43,506 bases of DNA from Marinifilum sp. D737. GTDB taxonomy: Bacteria; Bacteroidota; Bacteroidia; Bacteroidales; Marinifilaceae. This document shows positions 1 through 8,763 of the stretch, one piece after another. The notes under the pieces were generated by a model. The model worked only from the letters and a program-made list of their open reading frames with translations. It was not told the DNA's origin and did no database searches. Made by a program: the position numbers and the translations under genes. Position 1 is the first letter of the stretch; every line of letters begins with the position of its first letter. The DNA is taken from NCBI RefSeq assembly GCF_026672275.1, contig NZ_JANQCD010000036.1, positions 1 through 43,506 on the forward strand, given 5' to 3'.

Positions 1-257
1 CTGTGATGATCTGCGTGAAACTTTGACTTTTCGACTTTTTGACCTTTCTACTTTTCTACTTTTCTACTGTATGATTGAGTGAATTCGTGATTTAGGAAAG
101 GTGTAATTCGCTAGGTACTTGCAACATGTGCTCTATTCTGCGAAAATCGCGACAAAACCTGTGATAATTTGCGTGAAACTTTGACTTTTCGACTATTCTA
201 CTTTTCTACCTTTCGACTTTTGAACTATTCGACTTTTGAACTATTCGACTATATTAC
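1..257. repeat. Degenerate pyrimidine-rich repeat tract
   Basis: Two related blocks are visible. Bases 2-37 and 160-195 start with nearly the same words (ctgtgatgatctgcgtgaaa and ctgtgataatttgcgtgaaa) and each runs into degenerate repeats of cttttcgac/cttttctac. At 215-230 and 231-246 a 16-base unit, gacttttgaactattc, is repeated perfectly in tandem, with a diverged copy at 183-198. A diverged version of the same unit recurs at 34729-34760. No gene is visible here. The tract lies downstream of the minus-strand AraC gene. Its function is unknown. Confidence 0.75.
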
Positions 258-281
258 TATAGGAAAACAGGACAGCCAGAT

Positions 282-1394
282 TTAAGTTCTGGATTTGATA
301 TACTCCGTAGGAGTAATTTCATGGAATTGCTTGAAAACACGATTGAATGAAGATTTGGAATTGAATCCACAATCGAAAGCCAGATAAAGAAGGGTTTTAT
401 CTTCGTGTGCTTTACGATCTATCAACTGAATGAAGTAGTCAATTCGATAAGAATTGATAAAATCGGAATAAGATCGATTTGCGCTACGGTTAATTGCTTG
501 AGAGATGATATGCTCTGGCACATCAATCATATCTGACAATTTTCGCAACGTTAAATCACCATCTTTATATACTTCTTTTGTTTCAATGAAATCACAAATT
601 TGCTGAAACTGCTCATCGTAAGGATTCTCTTCTTCTGAAATGTGAACTGATGTAGTATCCTTCTCAACAGGAAGAGCCAGATTAACACTCATTGGATTTG
701 CAAATATGTAAGCATATTTACTATAAATGTAAACAAATGATATCACAAATACCGATACGATAATATTAATCAGCATTACCTGGTCAATAACAAAATGAAC
801 ACCGAAAATGCCGAGTAACTTTATTAGAAAAACCACCGCAAGCAATACCATTACACCGTTTCCAATACTACTAATCCATTTTAACCTGTATGGATTTCCT
901 TTAGCAAAGGATTTGTTTTTCTGCACTTTTAAAATCATCAGGTATCCAATAACTACATAGGCCAGTATGATCAAAAACTTCATGTAAACAGAAATAATGG
1001 CATAGATATTATCGGAATGAGAACAGCCGCCTTCCCCAAGACAATCAACCAATCCCAATGATTTAGTAGTGGTTTTGTATCCCATATACACAGCAAAAGG
1101 AATAAGGTGTAACAAATGCTTTTTGCTAAAGCCAAAGTTTGGGTCGACTAGACTTAAAATGTAAAAATAGAACATGGTTCCATGCAACACATGACTGGCA
1201 CATGCAAACTCGTAAATCCAATGAAAATCGTGAAATAGGTTTTGTGAAGACAGGAAGAATGTTACCTCAGCCAAGGCAACAAGAAAAAGCCAAAATGTAA
1301 AAATTCTATCGGACAATTGGTTTGCCTTACGCGACAGGATAGAAACCATAAAAAATCCCAATATGGCCAAACAAATCACAAACAAATAATCCAT
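282..1394 (-). CDS. AraC-family regulator with N-terminal membrane domain
   Basis: This is a 370-residue transcriptional regulator. Roughly residues 1-240 form about seven hydrophobic membrane segments. The last ~100 residues are an AraC/XylS helix-turn-helix domain, seen in the second helix-turn-helix pattern LAFDCGFNSKSSFNRVFKQ followed by TPTEYI. Bacteroidota have many such 7TM-AraC proteins, thought to sense a signal at the membrane and bind DNA directly; the ligand cannot be read here. The frame is open 29 codons further upstream, but the ATG at 1394 is chosen because an AGGAGG sequence sits 9 bases before it and the membrane segments start right there. Such a strong Shine-Dalgarno is uncommon in this phylum. 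The gene is divergent from the K+ channel gene, which is a possible but unproven target. Confidence 0.85.
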   Translation of the reverse strand: MDYLFVICLAILGFFMVSILSRKANQLSDRIFTFWLFLVALAEVTFFLSSQNLFHDFHWIYEFACASHVLHGTMFYFYILSLVDPNFGFSKKHLLHLIPFAVYMGYKTTTKSLGLVDCLGEGGCSHSDNIYAIISVYMKFLIILAYVVIGYLMILKVQKNKSFAKGNPYRLKWISSIGNGVMVLLAVVFLIKLLGIFGVHFVIDQVMLINIIVSVFVISFVYIYSKYAYIFANPMSVNLALPVEKDTTSVHISEEENPYDEQFQQICDFIETKEVYKDGDLTLRKLSDMIDVPEHIISQAINRSANRSYSDFINSYRIDYFIQLIDRKAHEDKTLLYLAFDCGFNSKSSFNRVFKQFHEITPTEYIKSRT

Positions 1395-1769
1395 ACTCTT
1401 CCACCTCCTCTTAATACTGCTATCGCTTATTTGAGTAGCAATTTTAACAATTTTTAAGCACTCCAACAATTTACAATACAAACTAATGGGTATACAATAT
1501 TCAAACGATCTACTTCATAAAAACATAATTTGTGTTTTGTCTAAAATGCTTAGATTTATTTGAATAACAAGTAAATTTGAGCACAAAAAGCTTGTATACT
1601 TGTCTCTATAGGTTGTATATGCAATTATATTTCAGTCATACTTTTGGTATTACAAATTTTATTTCTGATTCTTTTTTACAATAATTGTATAAGCAAGCAT
1701 TAGAGTGCTTATAATAAATTAGAATAACTTTAAATTATTTTTAAGAATTTTTTAACATATCTATCAGTA
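1395..1769. other. Divergent intergenic region
   Basis: This AT-rich gap separates the divergent AraC-type regulator and ion channel genes, so it should hold both promoters. A Bacteroidota -7-like box (TACTTTTG) is visible at 1639-1646 pointing toward the channel, with a TTG at 1613-1615 that is slightly too far upstream for an ideal -33 element. No gene is supported here. Confidence 0.4.
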
Positions 1770-2489
1770 ATGAAGGAAATTATCAGAAGCATTGTTGAAG
1801 ACAACACCACCAAAAAAGGAAAGGTTTTCGATTATTTCATCCAGGTTTTAATTATGCTTTCGCTGATTTCATTCTCAGTGGAAACATTGCCTAACAATTC
1901 TCCTCATGTAGTAAAGTTTCTGGAATATTTTGAGATCTTCTGTATCATTATATTTTCGGCTGAATACATCCTTAGAATTTTGGTTTCAAAACGACCACTT
2001 TCTTACATCTTCAGTTTCTATGGAATCATTGATCTTTTGGCCATACTGCCTTTTTACCTTAAAGGAACTTTGGATTTTAGAGCAATTCGTGCATTCAGAA
2101 TCTTTAGAGTGTTCAGAACATTAAAGTTGATACGATACAATAGAGCTTTACACCGATTTCATATCGCAGCTAAAATTGTAAAAGAAGAAATCATTCTGTT
2201 CTTTATCGTAACAGGTATCTTAATATTTTTATCGGCAGCAGGCATATATTTTTTCGAAAACGAGGCCCAACCCAAAATATTCGCTTCGGTATTTCATAGC
2301 TTGTGGTGGGCCATCGTTACACTAACCACAGTTGGCTATGGTGATGTTTACCCGATTACCGTAGGTGGTAAGATTTTTACATTTTTTGTATTGCTAATTG
2401 GTGTAGGTGTTGTTACGGTTCCGGCTGGTTTGGTAGCTACATCCTTATCCAAAGCAAGAGAAATTGAAGAAGAGGAAAGAATAAAATAA
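1770..2489 (+). CDS. Voltage-gated potassium channel, six-TM type
   Basis: This 239-residue integral membrane protein has the layout of a Kv-type channel. Hydrophobic segments S1-S3 lie at about 22-98. An arginine-rich voltage-sensor S4 occupies about 104-123, with Arg every third position (RAIRAFRIFRVFR). S5 is at about 141-160. The pore helix and selectivity filter TTVGYGD are at 186-192, and S6 at about 200-225. The filter is the standard K+ signature, so K+ selectivity is well supported. The short charged tail carries no RCK/TrkA-N regulatory domain. It would set membrane potential or release K+. The neighbour is a divergent AraC-type regulator; the next gene downstream starts a separate riboswitch-controlled operon. 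Confidence 0.93.
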   Translation: MKEIIRSIVEDNTTKKGKVFDYFIQVLIMLSLISFSVETLPNNSPHVVKFLEYFEIFCIIIFSAEYILRILVSKRPLSYIFSFYGIIDLLAILPFYLKGTLDFRAIRAFRIFRVFRTLKLIRYNRALHRFHIAAKIVKEEIILFFIVTGILIFLSAAGIYFFENEAQPKIFASVFHSLWWAIVTLTTVGYGDVYPITVGGKIFTFFVLLIGVGVVTVPAGLVATSLSKAREIEEEERIK

Positions 2490-2579
2490 ATAACATTTTA
2501 TTCTTCTGAATATCACCACAATAAAATCATTCAAATAAATTTTTCAATCGTTTACAGTAAAAATTCAAAATATTTCATT

Positions 2580-2587
2580 TAAGTTTG
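2580..2587 (+). promoter_or_regulatory. Candidate -7 box of the thiamine operon
   Basis: TAAGTTTG matches the Bacteroidota -7 consensus TAnnTTTG. It lies just before the riboswitch aptamer, so transcription from about 2593 would include the whole aptamer. No convincing -33 element is seen at the usual distance. Confidence 0.4.
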
Positions 2588-2589
2588 TC

Positions 2590-2672
2590 AGCATTATTAA
2601 CAAGGGGTGCCTGTAACGGCTGAGATTATACCCTATGAACCTGGGCAAGTAATGCTGCCAAGGGATGTATGT
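2590..2672 (+). promoter_or_regulatory. TPP riboswitch (THI element)
   Basis: The conserved blocks of the thiamine pyrophosphate aptamer appear in order: GGGGTGCC (2604-2611), GGCTGAGA (2618-2625), ACCC (2630-2633), GAACCTG (2637-2643), a variable P5 arm around GCAAGTAATGC, and AAGGGA (2660-2665). TPP binding to this RNA normally shuts down downstream thiamine genes, and here the next gene is thiS. The aptamer ends only about 40 bases before the thiS ATG and no clear intrinsic terminator lies between. Control at translation initiation is therefore slightly more likely than attenuation, but that is inference. Confidence 0.95.
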
Positions 2673-2706
2673 ATCTCCTGTTTCTACTCCTGTAATCTTT
2701 TTTGAA

Positions 2707-2910
2707 ATGAACATTTTTTGTAATGGTAATCCAATTGCTTTGGATGATTGTGCTTCGTTGTTTACACTTTTATCGGTGACTGAATATGTGGATCAAAAAG
2801 GTATTGCAGTTGCAGTAAACAATTGTGTAGTGAAAAAACAGGATTGGGAATCTCACCAACTTCAGGAAAACGACAAAGTTTTGATTGTTTCGGCTACAAA
2901 AGGTGGATGA
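2707..2910 (+). CDS. thiS: Sulfur carrier protein ThiS
   Basis: This 67-residue ubiquitin-fold sulfur carrier donates sulfur to the thiazole ring of thiamine. It ends in the required Gly-Gly (SATKGG), the site that ThiF adenylates and converts to thiocarboxylate. It begins MNIFCNGNPIALDDCASL, a typical ThiS N-terminus. An in-frame ATG exists at 2665 but falls inside the end of the riboswitch and would add residues that ThiS proteins lack, so the ATG at 2707 is chosen. It is the first gene of the thiamine operon, followed by a 89-base gap before thiC. Confidence 0.95.
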   Translation: MNIFCNGNPIALDDCASLFTLLSVTEYVDQKGIAVAVNNCVVKKQDWESHQLQENDKVLIVSATKGG

Positions 2911-2987
2911 TTCCGGGTTTCACTGCTTAAACTTTCAATATTCTTCTGTCGCTTAATTGCCTCTTATAATGCAAGAAGAACAATTAA

Positions 2988-4802
<1,815 letters not shown>

Positions 4803-4806
4803 TTCA

Positions 4807-5433
4807 ATGGAGCTGATTTTGATTTCACATCCTGATTTTTTTAAAGGGGAAACAGTAATTGTTTCCTCTTTACTGGATCGTTATAACTTTACTTTTCATC
4901 TTCGTAAACCTGGAGCTTCGGAACAGGAATTGATTGATTACCTGGATGAAATCCCGGAAGCGCTGCATGCAAAAATTGTATTGCACAACGAAATAGAAGT
5001 CTTTTCAAACTTCAAGCTGAAGGGAATGCATTTCTCGGGAGCAAAAAGAGAGCATGCAAAACAGTTGACAACAGGTATCCGAAAAGGAACCTCATGTCAT
5101 TCCATTCGGGAAATCAAATCCTTAGACAAGGCATTCGACTATGTTTATTTGAGTCCGATTTTTGAAAGCATTTCAAAACCAGGATACCAGGGAAATCTGA
5201 ATATGGAAGAAATTAAACTGTTTCTGAAAGAATCCAGATCAATCCAAATCTATGCACTTGGAGGTATAGAGACAAGCAATGTATCAACAATAAAAGAATT
5301 ACAATTCGATGGACTTGTTGTATTGGGAGCAGTTTGGACGAGAGATCCATTTAAAAATCAAGATTTGATATCATCAAATTTCAGAGAAATACATTCAACA
5401 ATCCATAACTTATATGAAGAGAGCAATTCCTAA
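4807..5433 (+). CDS. ThiE/TenI-like thiamine phosphate synthase paralogue
   Basis: This 208-residue TIM-barrel protein belongs to the thiamine phosphate synthase/TenI superfamily. Visible features are MHFSG near residue 75, the SCHS segment, DYVYLSPIFESISKPGY (the family's G-P-hydrophobic-x-T loop, here SPIFES) and the phosphate-binding ALGGI. The loop lacks the T-x-T-K of true ThiE, which the next gene has. It may therefore act as a TenI-like thiazole tautomerase, which aromatises the thiazole product of ThiG, and not as the coupling enzyme. The ATG at 4807 is 4 bases after the thiC stop. The last 20 bases overlap the next gene, suggesting translational coupling. Confidence 0.85.
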   Translation: MELILISHPDFFKGETVIVSSLLDRYNFTFHLRKPGASEQELIDYLDEIPEALHAKIVLHNEIEVFSNFKLKGMHFSGAKREHAKQLTTGIRKGTSCHSIREIKSLDKAFDYVYLSPIFESISKPGYQGNLNMEEIKLFLKESRSIQIYALGGIETSNVSTIKELQFDGLVVLGAVWTRDPFKNQDLISSNFREIHSTIHNLYEESNS

Positions 5434-6022
5434 AATTCAATACATAACACAAGATCATCCAAAATTATCTCATTCTGATCAAGCGCGACTGGCTTTTGAA
5501 CAAGGAGTGGAAGCTGTGCAAATTAGAATGAAAGCTAGTTGCTCGCATGATATCTTAAAAGAAGCTGCATTGGCTTTGAAATACGCCAATCAATTTGATC
5601 GCACTTTAATCATTAACGATTCCATAGATATTGCTAAAGAAATTGGTGCTCATGCTGTTCATCTGGGATTAAATGATACGGCTATTAATGAAGCGAGAAA
5701 AAATTTAGGTGATGATATCATCATTGGAGGAACTGCCAATACAATGGAGGATATTCTTCTTCAAAGATCAAGAGGTGCAGATTATATTGGACTGGGCCCA
5801 TACAGACACACCACTACCAAAAAGAATTTAAGTCCTGTAGTGGGAGTTGATGGATACAAAGAAATCATCAAACAGATGAATGAAAAGAAAATTCATATTC
5901 CAATAATTGCCGTTGGTGGAATCCTATTGGATGAAATTGAAATGCTAAGCAAAGAAGGACTATATGGAGTTGCCATTTCAGGAGCTTTATTAAAAACACT
6001 AAACAACCAAACTCATGAATAA
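5414..6022 (+). CDS. thiE: Thiamine phosphate synthase ThiE
   Basis: ThiE joins HMP pyrophosphate and the thiazole phosphate to give thiamine phosphate. In its 202 residues the diagnostic blocks occur in order: VQIRMK (Q-[IL]-R-x-K, pyrophosphate binding), [18 protein letters not shown] (substituting for the usual HLGQ-x-D), [19 protein letters not shown] (GP-x3-T-x-TK) and AVGGI. It keeps the Thr/Lys loop that its upstream paralogue has lost, so it is the better candidate for the coupling enzyme. It overlaps the preceding gene by 20 bases and thiG by 8 bases. No thiD (HMP phosphate kinase) is found in the operon, so that step must be encoded elsewhere. Confidence 0.93.
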   Translation: MKRAIPKIQYITQDHPKLSHSDQARLAFEQGVEAVQIRMKASCSHDILKEAALALKYANQFDRTLIINDSIDIAKEIGAHAVHLGLNDTAINEARKNLGDDIIIGGTANTMEDILLQRSRGADYIGLGPYRHTTTKKNLSPVVGVDGYKEIIKQMNEKKIHIPIIAVGGILLDEIEMLSKEGLYGVAISGALLKTLNNQTHE

Positions 6023-6791
6023 TTTAATATTAGGAGATAAAATATTCAAGTCACGTTTGTTCACAGGAACTGGAAAGTTCAGTTCAAACGAAATCATGAA
6101 ACAAGCCATTGAAGCTTCCGGATCGGAACTGGTAACCATGGCACTAAAAAGAATTGACATTGAAGATGCCAATGACAACATGTTGCAGCATTTAAATATT
6201 CCTGGAGTTAATTTACTGCCAAACACCTCTGGAGTGCGAAATGCAAAGGAAGCCATATTTGCAGCTCAATTGGCACGAGAAGCGCTGGAAACCAATTGGC
6301 TTAAATTGGAAATTCATCCCGATCCCAAATACTTACTTCCCGATGGAGAAGAAACTTTAAAAGCAGCCGAAGAATTGGTGAAACTAGGATTTCATGTTTT
6401 ACCCTATGTACAAGCTGATCCTGTTCTTTGTAAAAAACTGGAAGAGGTTGGAACTGCAGCTGTAATGCCTTTAGGGTCTCCAATTGGTTCAAACAATGGA
6501 CTACAAACCATCGATTTCCTAAAAATCATCATTGAACAAAGCAATGTTCCCGTGGTGGTTGATGCGGGAATTGGGGCTCCATCGCATGCTGCTGCAGCTA
6601 TGGAAATTGGTGCCGATGCAGTGCTTGTAAATACCGCAATTGCTGTTTCTCCAAACCCTGTTGAAATGGCTAAAGCTTTTAAAATGGCAGTTGAAGCTGG
6701 TAGAATGGCTTATGAAGCCAAATTAGCGGAACAATCAGTTGGCGCCAATGCCAGCAGCCCTTTAACTGCTTTCCTTGAAAATTTGGATTAA
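6015..6791 (+). CDS. thiG: Thiazole synthase ThiG
   Basis: ThiG forms the thiazole ring from deoxyxylulose 5-phosphate, dehydroglycine and ThiS thiocarboxylate. This is a 258-residue TIM barrel. It contains [12 protein letters not shown] at the N-terminus and the Schiff-base lysine Lys97 in [16 protein letters not shown]. The [17 protein letters not shown] block, the [13 protein letters not shown] block and the phosphate-binding [14 protein letters not shown] are also intact. All key positions are intact and the length is usual. It overlaps the thiE stop by 8 bases and is followed by thiH, the usual partner that supplies dehydroglycine in anaerobic-type pathways. Confidence 0.97.
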   Translation: MNNLILGDKIFKSRLFTGTGKFSSNEIMKQAIEASGSELVTMALKRIDIEDANDNMLQHLNIPGVNLLPNTSGVRNAKEAIFAAQLAREALETNWLKLEIHPDPKYLLPDGEETLKAAEELVKLGFHVLPYVQADPVLCKKLEEVGTAAVMPLGSPIGSNNGLQTIDFLKIIIEQSNVPVVVDAGIGAPSHAAAAMEIGADAVLVNTAIAVSPNPVEMAKAFKMAVEAGRMAYEAKLAEQSVGANASSPLTAFLENLD

Positions 6792-6808
6792 CCTATTAAG
6801 TGCTTAAA

Positions 6809-7921
6809 ATGAGTTTCTACAACGAAATACAAAAATACAATTGGGATGAAGTAAAAAATCAAATCTACTCCAAAACCGAAGCAGATGTAAAACATGCTTT
6901 GGAAAAGGAAAAAATAGATTTGAATGATTTTCAGGCACTCATCTCCCCTGCTGCATCTGCCTATTTGGAGACAATGGCACAAAAGAGCATGCAGCTTACA
7001 CAAAAGCGATTTGGGAAATGTATTCAGATGTACATTCCATTGTATATCTCCAATTCCTGCACCAACACATGTGTATACTGTGGATTCAATCACAAGAACA
7101 AGTTTGACCGCAAAATACTTAAGTCCGAAGAAATGAGACAGGAAGCTAAAGAAATCAAGAAGTTGGGTTTCGAACATATCTTGCTTGTTAGTGGCGAAGA
7201 TCAGAAAAACTGCGGGTGCGATTACATAGGGGAAATGATGGATAGCATTAAAGATCAATTCTCATTAATTTCGCTTGAAGCACAACCGCTGTCAACTGAT
7301 GAGTACAAAAAATTGACTCATAAAGGATTGAATACGGTATACATCTACCAGGAAACCTATAACGAATTGAATTACAAAAAATACCACCCCGCTGGTAAAA
7401 AATCGAACTATCAATATCGATTGGAAACTCCAGATAGATTAGGTCAGGCCGGAGTCCACAAAGTGGGATTGGGTTGCCTCTTGGGATTGGAAGATTGGCG
7501 TGTTGATACTTTCTTCACAGCCCTTCATCTTCAATATTTGGAGAGAAACTATTGGAAAAGTAAGTATTCTATTTCTTTTCCAAGACTTCGTCCTCACGCA
7601 GGTGGATTTCAGCCCAATTACGAAACAACGCAAAAAGATTTGGTACAACTGATAACCGCCTATCGCCTCTTTAACCATCATGTGGAGATCTCATTGTCGA
7701 CACGTGAAAGCGAAAAGTTCAGGGACAATATGCTACAACTGGGTGCTACATCATTTAGTGCCGGCTCTAAAACCAATCCGGGTGGGTATTCGAACAAGGA
7801 AGAATCATTAGAGCAATTCTCAATCAATGATGATCGTAGCCCTTCTGAAATTGCAGAAATGATTCAATCTAAAGGATATGAAGTAGTTTGGAAGGACTGG
7901 GATAACTTTATGCAACTGTAA
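6809..7921 (+). CDS. thiH: 2-iminoacetate synthase ThiH (radical SAM)
   Basis: ThiH cleaves tyrosine with a radical SAM mechanism to give dehydroglycine (2-iminoacetate) and p-cresol for thiazole synthesis. The 4Fe-4S motif C-x3-C-x2-C is at Cys84, Cys88 and Cys91 (NSCTNTCVYCGF), followed by LVSGEDQ and ISFPRLRPHAGG; the C-terminal BATS-type region contains LGATSFSAGSKTNPGG. At 370 residues it has the family's normal length. A GTG at 6800 lies in frame, but the ATG at 6809 gives the standard MSFYNEIQKYNWDEV start. Use of ThiH instead of the oxygen-dependent ThiO suggests the route works without oxygen. Confidence 0.97.
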   Translation: MSFYNEIQKYNWDEVKNQIYSKTEADVKHALEKEKIDLNDFQALISPAASAYLETMAQKSMQLTQKRFGKCIQMYIPLYISNSCTNTCVYCGFNHKNKFDRKILKSEEMRQEAKEIKKLGFEHILLVSGEDQKNCGCDYIGEMMDSIKDQFSLISLEAQPLSTDEYKKLTHKGLNTVYIYQETYNELNYKKYHPAGKKSNYQYRLETPDRLGQAGVHKVGLGCLLGLEDWRVDTFFTALHLQYLERNYWKSKYSISFPRLRPHAGGFQPNYETTQKDLVQLITAYRLFNHHVEISLSTRESEKFRDNMLQLGATSFSAGSKTNPGGYSNKEESLEQFSINDDRSPSEIAEMIQSKGYEVVWKDWDNFMQL

Positions 7922-7925
7922 CAAG

Positions 7926-8630
7926 ATGAACGAAATTCAAAGAGAACGATACAACAGGCACATCATTTTGTCTGAAATTGGAGAAGATGGTCAAAAGAAA
8001 TTGCTGGATGCAAAAGTATTGGTGGTTGGCGCAGGCGGATTGGGCGCTCCAATTCTCCAGTACCTTGTTGCTGCAGGCATTGGAAACATAGGAATTGTTG
8101 ATGCCGATACCATTGGTTTATCCAATCTGCAAAGACAAATTCTTTATCGCGAAAATGAAATTGGAAAATCAAAAGCTGAGCAAGCCAAAGCAACATTAAA
8201 TCAATTGAATTCCGATGTGAAAATATCACACTACCCATTCATGCTGGATGATGATAATGCAGATGAAATCATCTCTAAATATGATATTGTAGTTGGTGCT
8301 ACAGACAACTTCAAATCCAGAAAATGCATCGATAAAATCACAAAAGCTCAAAACAAAGCTTTCGTTCATGGATCAATTGGAGAATTCGAAGGACAGGTTT
8401 CTGTGTTTAATTACAAAAATGGTCCTTCCTATTTCGATTTGTTCCCTGACACTCCCAATGAATTCGATTTACCATTGGGTGTTATTGGAGTTTTACCTGG
8501 AATAATCGGGAGTATGCAAGCCTGCGAGGCAATTAAAATCATCCTGGAAATTGGAGAAATTCTTTCTGGAAAATTATTGGTTTATGATGCACTAACACAT
8601 GATACTAACATCATCCAATTTTCAAATTAA
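7926..8630 (+). CDS. thiF: ThiS adenylyltransferase ThiF, short form without zinc cysteines
   Basis: This 234-residue E1-like enzyme adenylates the ThiS C-terminus. The nucleotide-binding GAGGLG is at 35-40, with the E1 signature DADTIGLSNLQRQ and IGKSKAEQAK following. In MoeB and E. coli ThiF, zinc is held by two Cys pairs, one around YRCLFP and one near the C-terminus. Here the first place reads YFDLFPDTPNEF and the chain ends without a Cys pair; only two cysteines, both outside such motifs, remain in the C-terminal half. This looks like a reduced, zinc-free version, perhaps with the sulfur delivered by another protein. Last gene of the operon; a hairpin follows. Confidence 0.9.
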   Translation: MNEIQRERYNRHIILSEIGEDGQKKLLDAKVLVVGAGGLGAPILQYLVAAGIGNIGIVDADTIGLSNLQRQILYRENEIGKSKAEQAKATLNQLNSDVKISHYPFMLDDDNADEIISKYDIVVGATDNFKSRKCIDKITKAQNKAFVHGSIGEFEGQVSVFNYKNGPSYFDLFPDTPNEFDLPLGVIGVLPGIIGSMQACEAIKIILEIGEILSGKLLVYDALTHDTNIIQFSN

Positions 8631-8639
8631 TGTACGAAA

Positions 8640-8686
8640 CATGCAATCTTCTGGGAAACAATAATCCTTTCATTGAAGATTGCATG
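8640..8686 (+). terminator. Terminator-like hairpin after thiF
   Basis: Arms catgcaatcttc (8640-8651) and gaagattgcatg (8675-8686) are perfect 12-base complements around a 23-base loop. The following bases (ctagattttcttt) are T-rich. It sits 10 bases after the thiF stop and probably closes the thiamine operon. Confidence 0.65.
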
Positions 8687-8763
8687 CTAGATTTTCTTTA
8701 AAAATACTTAAACCAGTTGTCAATATTTGCGTATAGCTAAATTAATATCAAATGCTGGTTTCT

